Shown: one piece after another, positions 8,816 to 18,197 of the stretch | Position numbering within the stretch: the first letter of the stretch is position 1 | Layout of the letters: each line of letters opens with the position of its first letter | Origin: Azotobacter vinelandii CA | GTDB lineage: Bacteria; Pseudomonadota; Gammaproteobacteria; Pseudomonadales; Pseudomonadaceae | Assembly (NCBI RefSeq): GCF_000380335.1 | Contig: NC_021149.1 | Location: 3,896,501-3,960,500 of the forward strand | Length of the DNA stretch: 64,000 nt | Reading direction: 5' to 3' | Program-made: the position numbers and the translations under genes | The notes under the pieces: generated by a model | Told to the model about the DNA's origin: nothing | Databases searched by the model: none | Seen by the model: only the letters and a program-made list of their open reading frames with translations

Positions 8816-9274
8816 TCAATTCAGCAGGGCCGGCTTGTCGCCTTGGTTGATCGCAATGCGCCTGGGCTTGGCCTCTTCCGGAACGACCCGCTCCAGTTCG
8901 ATGTTCAGCAGGCCGTTGACCAGATTGGCGCCTTTCACTTCGATGTGGTCGGCCAGGTTGAACGACAGCTTGAAGCTGCGCTGGGCGATGCCCTGGTGCA
9001 GGTAGGTCACCGCCGAGGCCTCTTCGCTCTTCGCCGGCGTGCGCTTGCTGCCGCTCGCGGTCAGTACGCCGCGCTCGACCTGCAGGTCCAGGTCGGCCTC
9101 TTCGAAGCCGGCCATCGCAATCACGATGCGATAACTGTTTTCGCCGTGCTTCTCGATATTATAGGGAGGATAAGTGCTGCCGCTTTCATTGCGCAGTGCC
9201 GCCTCGAACAGATCGTTGAAACGGTCGAAACCGATGGATTGGCGAAACAACGGAGCCATGGTGAAAGTAGCCAT
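8816..9274 (-). CDS. Small heat-shock protein Hsp20 (IbpA class), promoter-proximal copy
   Basis: This is the first gene of a two-gene operon and the near-duplicate of the gene at 8274-8732. The 152-residue product has the same N-terminal arm, alpha-crystallin domain and C-terminal I-x-I type tail (RRIAI). The ATG at 9274 follows GGGAGA. A strong sigma32-type promoter lies 67 to 96 bases upstream. In A. vinelandii an Hsp20 under RpoS control is reported to be needed for desiccation resistance of cysts. Whether that is this locus cannot be told from sequence. Confidence 0.93.
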   Translation of the reverse strand: MATFTMAPLFRQSIGFDRFNDLFEAALRNESGSTYPPYNIEKHGENSYRIVIAMAGFEEADLDLQVERGVLTASGSKRTPAKSEEASAVTYLHQGIAQRSFKLSFNLADHIEVKGANLVNGLLNIELERVVPEEAKPRRIAINQGDKPALLN

Positions 9275-9340
9275 ATTCAATCTCCCGAATTATCGGCAAG
9301 TTCATTGAGACAGAGACCCGACTTCGGCATCCCTTACTTC

Positions 9341-9370
9341 TTAAATAGGGACGGACAAACAGGCTTCAAG
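9341..9370 (-). promoter_or_regulatory. Sigma32 (heat-shock) promoter of the hsp20 pair
   Basis: On the minus strand CTTGAA (9370-9365) is followed after 14 bases by CCCTATTTA (9350-9342). This agrees closely with the RpoH consensus CTTGAA-N13/14-CCCCAT-T. It is placed correctly for a transcript with a leader of roughly 60 bases before the promoter-proximal hsp20 start. Confidence 0.75.
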
Positions 9371-9657
9371 GGGCGGCGAGCAAAATTTTTCGGTTCTTTT
9401 GGCAGACGGAATTCACGGTTCCGGTACTTTTCCAATAAGGACGACAAACGGGACATGCAACTTTCGAATCGGCGAACGAGCATTCCCTGGGTGAGCGGGC
9501 CGGCCTCTGTCCGTCGGCCACGGCGAAACGAAAGATGTCGATCACAACGGCCTCCCACATGCCCCCTGTCCCGAGCGGGCTGCACCTCTGCAGGCGCCGG
9601 GCTTGACGCCCGAGCGAATGCGCCAGACCCTGTGTCGTCCTCACACGGGTCTCTCTC
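9371..9657. other. Non-coding interval between the hsp20 promoter and the EamA gene
   Basis: This divergent intergenic region has an AT-rich stretch near 9385-9405 just upstream of the heat-shock promoter. It must also hold the promoter of the rightward transporter, which I cannot pick out. No ORF with family features is present. Confidence 0.4.
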
Positions 9658-10545
9658 ATGCTCTGGATTCCCTTCACCCTGCTCGCCGCTTTCACCCAGG
9701 CGCTACGCAACGCCCAGCAGAAACAGCTCAGCCACGAGGTGAACGCGCTGGGCGTAACCCTGGCACGCTTCATCTGGGCCTTGCCGCTGGCCGTGCTCTA
9801 CCTGGCGCTGCTGTATGCCAGCACCCCCGCCGAACAGCCACACTTCAGTGGCCGTTTCGTCTTCGACGTGGCCGCCGCCGCCTTCGCACAGATCCTCGCT
9901 ACCACCCTCATGGTGCTACTGTTCCAGCGCCGTAGCTATGCCACGGGCGTCGGCCTGGCCAAGAGCGAGGCCCTGCTGGCTGCGGTGCTGGGCTCGGTCT
10001 TTTTCGGCGCGCTGCTCGGCCCGGTCGGCTGGTTGGGCGTAATGGTAGGCGCGGGGGCCGTCTGGCTGATGAAGGGGCGCGGCGAGCCCGGCTCGCTGGA
10101 TCTCACGACCCTGCTATTGGGTCTGGCAAGCGGCCTGTGCTTCGCCCTGACCACCCTGTGGGTGCGCGATGCCTGCCATCAGCTACAACTACCCTTCATG
10201 CACACCGCCGCCTGGGCGCTGGTGTGGACCATCAGCATCCAGGTCGCGGCGCTGACCGGCTGGCTGGCCCTGCGCGACCGCCAGACGCTGGTGAAACTGT
10301 GGAATCGCCCCTCGCTGGTATTTCGCATCAGCCTGTCCAGCTCCGTCGCCTCCCTGTGCTGGTTCACCGCGGTCAACCTGGAAGACGTCGGACTGGTGAA
10401 GACCCTGGGCCAGATCGAGGTGTTCTTCACCCTCCTGCTGTCGCAGCACTGGCTCAAGGAGCAGGTTTCCCGGCGGGAAAAACTCGGGCTGCTGCTCATC
10501 GTCGTCAGCGCCCTGCTGGTCATTTTGCCAGCGCTATCGACCTGA
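9658..10545 (+). CDS. EamA/DMT-superfamily inner-membrane transporter
   Basis: The 295-residue protein is almost entirely hydrophobic, with about ten membrane helices in two repeated halves, as in drug/metabolite transporters. EamA features are visible in each half, such as VLGSVFFGALLG near residue 110 and KTLGQIEVFFTLLLSQHWLKEQ near residue 245. The ATG at 9658 has only a weak ribosome site. Substrate is unknown; family members export amino acids, sugars or metabolites. It is the last gene before mutS on the same strand, with a probable terminator between. Confidence 0.85.
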   Translation: MLWIPFTLLAAFTQALRNAQQKQLSHEVNALGVTLARFIWALPLAVLYLALLYASTPAEQPHFSGRFVFDVAAAAFAQILATTLMVLLFQRRSYATGVGLAKSEALLAAVLGSVFFGALLGPVGWLGVMVGAGAVWLMKGRGEPGSLDLTTLLLGLASGLCFALTTLWVRDACHQLQLPFMHTAAWALVWTISIQVAALTGWLALRDRQTLVKLWNRPSLVFRISLSSSVASLCWFTAVNLEDVGLVKTLGQIEVFFTLLLSQHWLKEQVSRREKLGLLLIVVSALLVILPALST

Positions 10546-10608
10546 ACGACCAGCGCTCGACGCACGCCCGATGGTTACCGGCATTCCGGCCTCCCCCGCA
10601 AAATCCAG

Positions 10609-10650
10609 GCGGCAGCCAGGGTAGTATTAGTCCCTGCCTGCCGCTGTTAA
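10609..10650 (+). terminator. Probable terminator between the EamA gene and mutS
   Basis: A hairpin of 7 bp (GCGGCAG with CTGCCGC) plus 4 bp (AGGG with CCCT), separated by a 2-by-2 internal loop, has a 10-base loop and is followed by TGTTAAATT. The weak T-run lowers confidence. It also lies just upstream of the mutS start. Confidence 0.4.
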
Positions 10651-10676
10651 ATTGATATCTTAAGCCAAGTGATTGA

Positions 10677-13244
10677 ATGGAAAGCCTTTCTCAGCACACC
10701 CCGATGATGCAGCAATACTGGAAGCTCAAGCGCGAGCATCCGGATCAGTTGATGTTCTACCGCATGGGCGACTTCTACGAACTGTTCTACGAGGACGCCA
10801 AGAAAGCCGCCAAGCTGCTCGACATCACCCTCACCGCCCGCGGTCAGTCGGCCGGCAAGTCGATTCCCATGGCCGGCATTCCTTTCCACTCGGTCGAGGG
10901 GTATCTGGCCAAGCTGGTCAAGCTCGGCGAGTCGGTGGCGATCTGCGAGCAGATCGGCGACCCGGCCACCACCAAGGGACCGGTGGAGCGCCAGGTAGTG
11001 CGCATCATCACCCCGGGCACGGTCAGCGACGAGGCACTGCTCGACGAGCGCCGCGACAACCTGCTGGCGGCAGTGGTCGGTGACGAACGGCTGTTCGGTC
11101 TGGCGATACTGGACATCACCAGCGGTCGCTTCAACGTTCAGGAGATCCAGGGCTGGGAAAATCTGCTGGCCGAACTGGAACGCCTCAATCCGGCGGAGCT
11201 GCTGTATCCCGACGACTGGCCGGCCGGTCTGCCGCTGGAAAAGCGTCGTGGCGCACACCGCCGGGCGCCCTGGGACTTCGACTTCGACAGCGCGTACAAG
11301 AGCCTCTGCCAGCAGTTCGCCACCCAGGATCTGAAAGGCTTCGGCTGCGATGGGCTGGGTCTGGCCATCGGTGCCGCCGGCTGCCTGCTGGCCTACGCCA
11401 GGGAAACCCAGCGCACAGCCCTGCCTCATCTGCGCGGTCTGCGTCACGAGCGCCTGGACGATACCGTGATCCTCGACGGCGCCAGCCGGCGCAACCTGGA
11501 GCTGGACGTCAACCTTTCCGGCGGGCGCGATAATACCCTGCAGTCGGTGATCGACCGTTGCCAGACGGCCATGGGCAGCCGCCTGCTCGGTCGCTGGCTG
11601 AATCGCCCGCTGCGCGATCGCGCAGTGCTGGAGGCGCGCCAGGACACCGTCGCCTGCCTGCTGCAGGACTACCGCTTCGAGAGCCTGCAGCCGCAGCTCA
11701 AGGAGATCGGCGATGTCGAGCGCATCCTCGCCCGCATCGGCCTGCGCAATGCCCGCCCGCGCGATCTCGCCCGCCTGCGCGATGCTCTTGCCGCACTGCC
11801 ACAACTGCAGACGGCGCTGAGTCCGCTGGAAGCGCCGCACCTGCAGGCCCTGGCCGGCAACATCCGGACCTATCCGGAACTGGCCGAGCTGCTGAGACGC
11901 GCCATCATCGATAACCCGCCGGCGGTGATTCGCGATGGCGGAGTGCTCAAGCAGGGCTACGATGCGGAGCTGGACGAGCTTCTCTCGCTCAGCGAGAACG
12001 CCGGCCAGTTCCTCATGGACCTGGAGGCGCGGGAAAAGGCACGCACCGGGCTGCCCAACCTCAAGGTCGGCTACAACCGCATCCACGGCTATTACATCGA
12101 GCTGCCGCGGGTACAGGCCGAGCAGGCGCCGGCCGACTATATCCGCCGCCAGACCCTGAAGGGCGCCGAACGCTTCATCACGCCCGAGCTGAAGGCCTTC
12201 GAGGACAAGGCCCTGTCGGCCAAGAGCCGTGCCCTGGCGCGGGAAAAGGCACTCTACGAGGAACTGCTGGAGATCCTCATCGCCCAGTTGGCGCCGCTGC
12301 AGGAAACCGCGACCGCCCTGGCCGAACTGGATGTGCTGGCCAACCTCGCCGAGCGGGCCTTGAACCTCGACTTCAATCGCCCACGCTTCGTCGAAGAACC
12401 CTGCCTGCGCATTCGCCAGGGCCGCCATCCGGTGGTCGAGCAGGTGCTGGACACACCCTTCGTCGCCAACGATCTGGAACTCGACGACAACACCCGGATG
12501 CTGATCATCACCGGCCCCAACATGGGCGGCAAATCCACCTACATGAGGCAAACGGCGCTGATCGTGCTGCTCGCCCACATCGGCAGCTTCGTTCCGGCGC
12601 AGAGCTGCGAGCTTTCCCTGGTGGATCGCATTTTCACCCGCATCGGCTCCAGCGACGACCTGGCCGGCGGCCGTTCCACCTTCATGGTGGAGATGAGCGA
12701 GACGGCCAACATCCTGCACAATGCCAGCGAACGCAGCCTGGTGCTGATGGACGAGGTCGGCCGCGGCACCAGCACTTTCGACGGCCTGTCACTGGCCTGG
12801 GCGGCGGCCGAGCACCTGGCCGGCCTGCGCGCCTGGACCCTGTTCGCCACCCATTATTTCGAGCTGACCGTGCTGGCGGAAAGCCAACCGGTAGTGGCCA
12901 ACGTGCACCTGTCGGCCACCGAGCACAACGAGCGCATCGTCTTCCTCCACCATGTGCTGCCGGGACCGGCCAGCCAGAGTTACGGCCTGGCGGTCGCCCA
13001 ACTGGCCGGCGTGCCTGGACCGGTGATCAGCCGTGCCCGCGAACACCTGGCGCGTCTGGAGGCCACCAGCCTGCCCCATGAAGCGCCGCTCCGCGAAGCA
13101 GGCAAACCCCAGCCGCCGATCCAGAGCGATCTGTTCGCCAGCCTGCCGCATCCCCTGATGGAGGAACTGGCACGCCTCAAGCCGGACGACCTGAGCCCGC
13201 GCCAGGCGCTTGAGCTATTGTATTCGTGGAAAACGAGGCTCTAA
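10677..13244 (+). CDS. mutS: DNA mismatch repair protein MutS
   Basis: MutS recognises mispairs and small loops, then recruits MutL. The 855-residue protein begins with the mismatch-binding domain, in which the Phe-x-Glu wedge is seen in MGDFYELF (residues 30-37). It continues through connector, lever and clamp domains to the ABC-type ATPase with Walker [10 protein letters not shown] at about 613-621, [12 protein letters not shown], and the conserved ATHYFELT. Length matches other proteobacterial MutS proteins. The ATG at 10677 has a poor ribosome site, but the N-terminus aligns with the family. The next gene downstream is fdxA on the same strand. Confidence 0.97.
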   Translation: MESLSQHTPMMQQYWKLKREHPDQLMFYRMGDFYELFYEDAKKAAKLLDITLTARGQSAGKSIPMAGIPFHSVEGYLAKLVKLGESVAICEQIGDPATTKGPVERQVVRIITPGTVSDEALLDERRDNLLAAVVGDERLFGLAILDITSGRFNVQEIQGWENLLAELERLNPAELLYPDDWPAGLPLEKRRGAHRRAPWDFDFDSAYKSLCQQFATQDLKGFGCDGLGLAIGAAGCLLAYARETQRTALPHLRGLRHERLDDTVILDGASRRNLELDVNLSGGRDNTLQSVIDRCQTAMGSRLLGRWLNRPLRDRAVLEARQDTVACLLQDYRFESLQPQLKEIGDVERILARIGLRNARPRDLARLRDALAALPQLQTALSPLEAPHLQALAGNIRTYPELAELLRRAIIDNPPAVIRDGGVLKQGYDAELDELLSLSENAGQFLMDLEAREKARTGLPNLKVGYNRIHGYYIELPRVQAEQAPADYIRRQTLKGAERFITPELKAFEDKALSAKSRALAREKALYEELLEILIAQLAPLQETATALAELDVLANLAERALNLDFNRPRFVEEPCLRIRQGRHPVVEQVLDTPFVANDLELDDNTRMLIITGPNMGGKSTYMRQTALIVLLAHIGSFVPAQSCELSLVDRIFTRIGSSDDLAGGRSTFMVEMSETANILHNASERSLVLMDEVGRGTSTFDGLSLAWAAAEHLAGLRAWTLFATHYFELTVLAESQPVVANVHLSATEHNERIVFLHHVLPGPASQSYGLAVAQLAGVPGPVISRAREHLARLEATSLPHEAPLREAGKPQPPIQSDLFASLPHPLMEELARLKPDDLSPRQALELLYSWKTRL

Positions 13245-13283
13245 CACATACCCGAGCAAACTGCTAGAATCGCGCGCTTTCAG

Positions 13284-13320
13284 AGGGCACCGGAACCTTT
13301 AGCCCGAAGTCCGGCGCCCT
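13284..13320 (+). terminator. Hairpin between mutS and fdxA
   Basis: The arms AGGGCACCGGA and TCCGGCGCCCT pair with one internal mismatch around a 15-base loop. The following bases (TCACATA) are a poor T-run. It may end mutS transcripts or lie in the fdxA leader. A TGCTAGAAT at 13262-13270 just upstream resembles an extended -10 element and could start the fdxA transcript. Confidence 0.35.
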
Positions 13321-13378
13321 TCACATACAAGCAGGGAGCCGGTTCGGCTCCGCAGCTGCGCCTGAGGAGAACACAGGA

Positions 13379-13702
13379 ATGGCCTTCGTCGTCACCGACA
13401 ACTGCATCAAGTGCAAGTACACCGATTGTGTTGAAGTCTGCCCGGTAGACTGTTTCTACGAAGGGCCGAACTTCCTGGTCATTCATCCGGACGAGTGCAT
13501 CGACTGCGCGCTCTGCGAGCCCGAGTGCCCCGCCCAGGCGATCTTCTCCGAGGACGAAGTACCCGAGGACATGCAGGAGTTCATCCAGTTGAATGCCGAA
13601 CTGGCGGAAGTCTGGCCGAACATTACCGAGAAGAAGGACCCGCTGCCGGACGCCGAAGACTGGGATGGCGTGAAGGGCAAGCTGCAGCACCTGGAGCGCT
13701 GA
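13379..13702 (+). CDS. fdxA: 7Fe ferredoxin I, [3Fe-4S][4Fe-4S]
   Basis: The mature protein is 106 residues after loss of the initiator Met. As far as I can recall, it is identical to A. vinelandii ferredoxin I. In mature numbering Cys8, Cys16 and Cys49 bind the 3Fe-4S cluster; Cys20, Cys39, Cys42 and Cys45 bind the 4Fe-4S cluster; Cys11 and Cys24 are free. The C-terminal extension (about residues 60-106) wraps the core. In A. vinelandii it is linked to the oxidative-stress response and NADPH:ferredoxin reductase expression. The ATG at 13379 follows GAGGAGAA. It lies between mutS and the chemoreceptor and ends at a strong terminator. Confidence 0.98.
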
Positions 13703-13719
13703 GCCGATATGAAACGCGA

Positions 13720-13744
13720 GGGCCCGCCAACCGGCGGGCCCTTT
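13720..13744 (+). terminator. Rho-independent terminator of fdxA
   Basis: A perfect 9-bp GC-rich stem (GGGCCCGCC with GGCGGGCCC) and a 4-base loop are followed by TTT, beginning 17 bases after the fdxA stop. It separates fdxA from the convergent chemoreceptor gene. Confidence 0.8.
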
Positions 13745-13763
13745 CCGTTGGCCGGCAGGAACC

Positions 13764-15569
13764 TCAGAACTCGGCCCAGCGCTCCCGGGGCGGGGCGACG
13801 GCGATCCCCGGCTCGAGGAGCACGGTGGCCTTGCCGCCCCTGCGGTCGGGCTCGCTGCGCCGCCGGGCGGCACGGGCAGCGAAGCGATCTTGGCGACTCA
13901 CATGCTCCACCCCCCGTCCGCTGACTCTCAATGCCGAAATCACGTTGGACAGCTCGGCTACCTGGGTATCCAGGTTCGCGGCATCCCTGGCCGACTGCTG
14001 GACCAGTTCGGCGTTGCGCTGGGTGACTTCGTCCATCTGTGCGACCGCCTGGTTGACAAGCTCTATGCCACGGGTCTGTTCCTCCGAGGCGGCGGCGATC
14101 TCGTTCATGATGCCGTCGACCTCGAGTACCGCCTCGACCACCTGCCGGATGGCTGCCTCGGCCTTTCCGACATGCTGTTCGCCGGCATGAATCTCGCGGC
14201 TCGACACTTCGATCAGGGCATGCACATCTTGCGCCGCGGCCGCACTCCGGGTGGCGAGGTTGCGCACTTCGCTGGCGACCACCGCGAAACCACGGCCGTG
14301 CTCGCCAGCCCGGGCGGCCTCCACCGAGGCGTTGAGGGCGAGAATGTTGGTCTGGAAGGCGATGCTGTCGATGACCCGAATGATCTCGGCGATCTTCCCG
14401 GAACTGCTGCTGATCCGCTCCATGCTCTGCACTACGGACTTCATCGCCGAGCCGGTGGCCTGGACCTCTTCGGCGGCCATATGGGACAAGGAACTGGCGT
14501 GCCTCGCATTGGCTGCGTTCTGCTGCACGGTAGCGGTAATCTGCTCCATGCTCGATGCGGTCTGCTGCAGGGCACCCGCCTGTTGCTCGGTGCGCCTGGA
14601 CAGGTCGACATTGCCTCTGGCGATCGACTAGGCGGCTGGCTGGACCTCGCCCAGGCACTGATAGACATCGGTGACGATGTTGCCCAGACTCGTACGCATG
14701 ATGATCAGCATGTCCATCAGCCTGCCGATCTCACCGCGCATCATCGCCGGCGGCATGGCCGCCAGGTTGCCCGTAGCGATCTGCATGGAAAAAACCACGG
14801 CCTCCCGAAGCTGGCGCAGCAGGCCGCGCATCACCGTCAGGCCGGCCACCAGCATCAGTGAACCGACCAGCAGGAGCAATCCCGTCTGCGCCCAGAAAAG
14901 GCTTTGCTGATGATCCTGCAGCGCCGCCAGCAGGGCGGCCGAAGCAGAATCCCCCAGGTCCGACTGCAACTGCCGGACATGGCTGCCGGCATACCTGAAA
15001 CCGAAATAGCCAAGACCGATGCAGATGGCGAGCAAGATCAGATTCAAGCCGATCATGCCACCCAGGCAGACCTTGAACGCACTGGCCTCGAGACGCCGGT
15101 CCCATCCCGAAAGCCCTGTCCGGACGACCGTGCCGCGTTCGAGGCGGATACCCCGGGTATCTCCCGCACGGATTCGCGCGTAAGCCTGCTCGGCTTCCAA
15201 CCGCTCCTGGGGACTGGCCTTGACACGCACCGACGAGTAGCCCAGCACCTCGCCATTTTCGATGATCGGCGCCACATTGGCACGAACCCAGTAGAAGTCC
15301 CCATTCTTGCGCCGGTTCTTGACCACCCCGGCCCAGACCTCCCGGCGCAGGAGCGTTTCCCAGAGATTGGCGAAAGCCTCCCTAGGCATGTCGGGGTGGC
15401 GTACCAGACTGTGCGGCGCACCGATCAATTCTTCTCGGCTGTAACCGCTGGCCTCGATGAAACCGGGGGCAGCATAAGTGATGCGTCCTTTCAAGTCAGT
15501 CCTGGAAAGCAGGTTCTGATCGTCCCTCAACTCGTATTCATGCTGGGTGACAAGACAATTGGACTTCAC
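13764..15569 (-). pseudogene. PAS-containing methyl-accepting chemoreceptor (Aer-like), interrupted by an in-frame amber codon
   Basis: One frame encodes about 600 residues but is broken by TAG at 14630-14628. Part one (313 residues from GTG 15569, AAGGA upstream) has a PAS domain (about 20-115, with ITYAAPGFIEASGYSREELIG), two membrane helices (about 166-190 and 222-245) and a HAMP-like segment. Part two continues at once with SIARGN...RTEQQAG and the signalling hairpin (SIAFQTNILALNASVEAARAGEHGRGFAVVASEVR shortened: core IAFQTNILALNASVEAARAG). The expected residue is Gln, so CAG to TAG is the simplest change. The whole resembles energy-taxis receptors of the Aer type. The internal ATG at 14549 lacks a ribosome site. 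Confidence 0.8.
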
Positions 15570-16193
15570 GTCATGTTCCTTGAGTTAGGCATGCAGGGAG
15601 TGGAGCGCCAGGAGAGGCGGCAATCGGATAGGGCCGCCTATGGGAGAGCTTCAAGCAATAAGCGCGCCATACGCGGCAAGGCCTGATTTCTTCAGGAAGG
15701 ACTGTTCGAAGAAACAAGAAAAATGCGAGCTTTCCCACAAATCTTCAAAACCGTATTGATGCCTTTATGACATCAAAACTGCCTCGAAACAGCCTGGGAA
15801 GCGCCTGGACGAGATCCATCCCTGGCCCGCTTCCCCAGGAAAAAGCGCTACTTGAATGGGATGGCGGCGTCAGGCCAGGCGACAGCGATCGAGGCCGTTC
15901 AATGCCGGAGCCAAACGCCAGCAGGAAGAGTGGGGACAGCGGAGCCTGTGGCCCGAGCGACCAGCGGATATTTCCACCGCCAGCAGGTTCTCGATGGGCG
16001 GAATGCTTGTCGCCGGAAACGAAAAAGGGTGGAGGCATATCCTCCACCCTTCTGGTTCCCGAGCGGATCAGGAACCGCAAGCCGCTCGATCAGTCACACA
16101 GCAAGTACACGGAAGACGCGCGACGGCTCGCTCTGTGAGGCTTGCACGCCAGCCGAGCCGGAACTTTTCCGGCCAGCCGCACATGCATCTTTT
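15570..16193. other. Intergenic region between rpoS and the chemoreceptor
   Basis: This 624-base gap contains the rpoS terminator near its right end and must contain the chemoreceptor promoter on the left. No frame gives a believable protein. In P. aeruginosa the regulatory RNA rsmZ lies between fdxA and rpoS. I looked for it here and saw no GacA box and no clear GGA-hairpin series ending in a T-run. Confidence 0.45.
16022..16051 (-). terminator. Rho-independent terminator downstream of rpoS
   Basis: On the minus strand an 11-bp perfect stem (AAGGGTGGAGG with CCTCCACCCTT), with a 5-base loop, is followed by a T-run (TTTTTC). It lies about 140 bases past the rpoS stop, and no other minus-strand gene intervenes. 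Confidence 0.8.
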
Positions 16194-17198
16194 TCACTGG
16201 AACAGCGCATCGCTGGAAAGGCCATTCTTCTCGAGGATCTCCCGCAAACGCTTGAGCGCCTCGACCTGGATCTGGCGAACCCGCTCGCGGGTCAGGCCGA
16301 TCTCCTGCCCCACCTCCTCCAGCGTACAACTCTCGTGGCCGCGCAGACCGAAACGACGCACCACGACTTCCCGCTGCTTCTCGGTCAGGTCGAACAGCCA
16401 CTGGTCGATACTCTGCGACAAATCATCGTCCTGCAGCAGGTCACAGGGATCGGAGGGGCGATCGTCGGTCAGCACGTCGAGCAGGGTCTTGTCCGAATCC
16501 GGACCCAGCGAGACATCGACCGAGGTGACCCGCTCGTTGAGTCCGAGCATGCGCTTGACCTCGGCGACCGGTTTTTCCAGCAGGTTGGCGATCTCTTCCG
16601 CCGAAGGCTCGTGATCGAGCTTCTGGGTCAGTTCACGCGCCGCCCGTAGATAGACATTGAGCTCCTTGACCACATGGATCGGCAGACGAATGGTGCGGGT
16701 CTGGTTCATGATGGCCCGCTCGATGGTCTGGCGAATCCACCAGGTGGCGTAGGTCGAGAAACGGAAGCCGCGTTCCGGATCGAACTTCTCCACTGCCCGG
16801 ATCAGGCCTAGATTCCCCTCCTCGATCAGATCGAGCAGCGACAGGCCCCGGTTGACATAGCGGCGGGCGATCTTGACCACCAGTCGCAGGTTGCTTTCGA
16901 TCATCCGCTTGCGGCCAGCCGGGTCTCCCCGCTGCGCCAGCCGCGCGAAATGCACTTCCTCCGCTGGTGTCAGCAGCGGCGAGAAGCCGATTTCGTTGAG
17001 GTAGAGCTGGGTCGCATCCAGCGCCCTAGTGTAGTCGATGTACTTGTGCTGCTTCAGGTTCGCCTGCCTGGACTTCGCGACGGGGAGGTCCGGCTCATCG
17101 TCCAGGACATCCTCCAGCACGATGTCGGCGTCCATCAGGAGCACATCATCGTCTACATCAAACTCCGGCGCTTCTTTTGCTTTTATATTGAGAGCCAT
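16194..17198 (-). CDS. rpoS: RNA polymerase sigma factor RpoS (sigma38)
   Basis: RpoS directs stationary-phase and general-stress transcription; in Azotobacter it is also tied to encystment. The 334-residue protein has an acidic N-terminal region ([17 protein letters not shown]). Region 1.2/2 follows, with [12 protein letters not shown] and the -10 recognition stretch [18 protein letters not shown], then region 3, and region 4 with [19 protein letters not shown]. The ATG at 17198 follows AGGGGA. It lies directly downstream of nlpD, as in other gamma-proteobacteria, where a major rpoS promoter lies inside nlpD. Confidence 0.98.
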   Translation of the reverse strand: MALNIKAKEAPEFDVDDDVLLMDADIVLEDVLDDEPDLPVAKSRQANLKQHKYIDYTRALDATQLYLNEIGFSPLLTPAEEVHFARLAQRGDPAGRKRMIESNLRLVVKIARRYVNRGLSLLDLIEEGNLGLIRAVEKFDPERGFRFSTYATWWIRQTIERAIMNQTRTIRLPIHVVKELNVYLRAARELTQKLDHEPSAEEIANLLEKPVAEVKRMLGLNERVTSVDVSLGPDSDKTLLDVLTDDRPSDPCDLLQDDDLSQSIDQWLFDLTEKQREVVVRRFGLRGHESCTLEEVGQEIGLTRERVRQIQVEALKRLREILEKNGLSSDALFQ

Positions 17199-17297
17199 CG
17201 TTGTCGTCCCCTGCTATGTTCAACAACAAGCTTCGGTGCCACCCTCCCATGGTTGGACACCCGAGCCCTTATTCTGACTGGAACGGGCTACAACGGT

Positions 17298-18152
17298 TCA
17301 CCGGGAAGGTAGATATTGCAGAGGGTCCACAGGTTTTCCCTGGCGGCGAATCTCGAAATGGAGCTTCACCCGATCGGTACCCGTCGACCCCATTTCGGCA
17401 ATAACCTGCCCCGCCTTCACCTGTTGTCCTTCCCGGACCAGCAGCCTGCGGTTATGGCCGTAGGCGCTGACGTAAACATCGCTATGCTTGATGATGATCA
17501 GTTCGCCGTAGCCCCGCAAACCACCTCCGGCGTACACAACCGACCCATCAGACGCAGCCAGGACAGGCTGGCCCAATTGACCGCCGATATCAATGCCTTT
17601 ATTCAAACTGCCGTTTGAGGAAAAGCGTCCCACCAGAGGGCCTTCCGCCGGCCAGGCCCAGCCGGACGGTGATCTGGCGGACACCGCCGGCTGTGCACTA
17701 GGCGCCTTTGTCGCAGGCGGCGGCTGAACCTTCCCGGAGTCCGGCTTGACCGGTGTCGCCGCTACGGCAGCTTGGCTGGTGGCTGGGACAGTTGGAGCAG
17801 GGGTCGCCGCCGGGACTGACGGCCGGGCTGCCGTCGAGGCCGCTGCCTGCCGCACCGGCCCCAGCTGGATCTTCTGTCCCGGATGAATCACGTAGGGCGC
17901 AGCGATGCCATTGTGGGCGGCCAGTTCGCGCCACTCCCAGCCATAGCGCATGGCAATGGACGAGATCGACTCGCCACGGCTGACCACATGTTGCCCGCTG
18001 GTGACGCGAGGAACCGACTGGCGCTCCGCCACCTGCACGTTGTTCCGGGAGGAACTGGCGCAGCCGGCCAACAGCAGGGCAAGGATGATCCCCCCCAGCA
18101 CGCTCCGAACGGTACGGCCACTACTGAGAAATTGAAAAACTCTGAAACTCAC
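17298..18152 (-). CDS. nlpD: Murein hydrolase activator lipoprotein NlpD
   Basis: NlpD is an outer-membrane lipoprotein that activates amidases during cell separation. The 284-residue protein starts at GTG 18152. It has a signal peptide with lipobox LLAGC (Cys31), a LysM domain (about 50-98, HVVSRGESISSIAMRYG), a Pro/Ala-rich linker, and a C-terminal LytM/M23 domain. The metal-binding residues are degenerate: GIDIGG lacks the first His, and KLHFE replaces HxHFE. This is normal for NlpD and means it acts as an activator rather than a peptidase. The gene ends 99 bases before rpoS on the same strand. Confidence 0.93.
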   Translation of the reverse strand: MSFRVFQFLSSGRTVRSVLGGIILALLLAGCASSSRNNVQVAERQSVPRVTSGQHVVSRGESISSIAMRYGWEWRELAAHNGIAAPYVIHPGQKIQLGPVRQAAASTAARPSVPAATPAPTVPATSQAAVAATPVKPDSGKVQPPPATKAPSAQPAVSARSPSGWAWPAEGPLVGRFSSNGSLNKGIDIGGQLGQPVLAASDGSVVYAGGGLRGYGELIIIKHSDVYVSAYGHNRRLLVREGQQVKAGQVIAEMGSTGTDRVKLHFEIRRQGKPVDPLQYLPSR

Positions 18153-18197
18153 CCGCGCATCCCCTTTCCGATGACTCTGGAATTTCGACGAACCCGA

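Larger units (their letters stand above)
8274..9333 (-). repeat. Tandem direct duplication of hsp20 with its 5' leader
   Basis: Two units with a period of about 542 bases (8274-8790 and 8816-9333) are nearly identical, apart from scattered substitutions and one indel in the leader. The duplicated block includes the whole coding sequence, the ribosome site and a leader element ending in GGGATGCCGAAGTCGGG. It stops just short of the promoter, which exists only in front of the right-hand unit. The high identity suggests a recent duplication or gene conversion. Confidence 0.9.

Noticed and set aside
14549-14549. A separate gene starting at the internal ATG after the amber codon of the chemoreceptor
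   Set aside because: There is no ribosome site before that ATG, and the receptor sequence continues upstream of it to the stop codon, so it is the second half of one gene.
15570-16193. Possible rsmZ regulatory RNA between fdxA and rpoS
   Set aside because: GGA triplets occur, but there is no GacA-box palindrome. The only strong terminator reads on the minus strand as the rpoS terminator.
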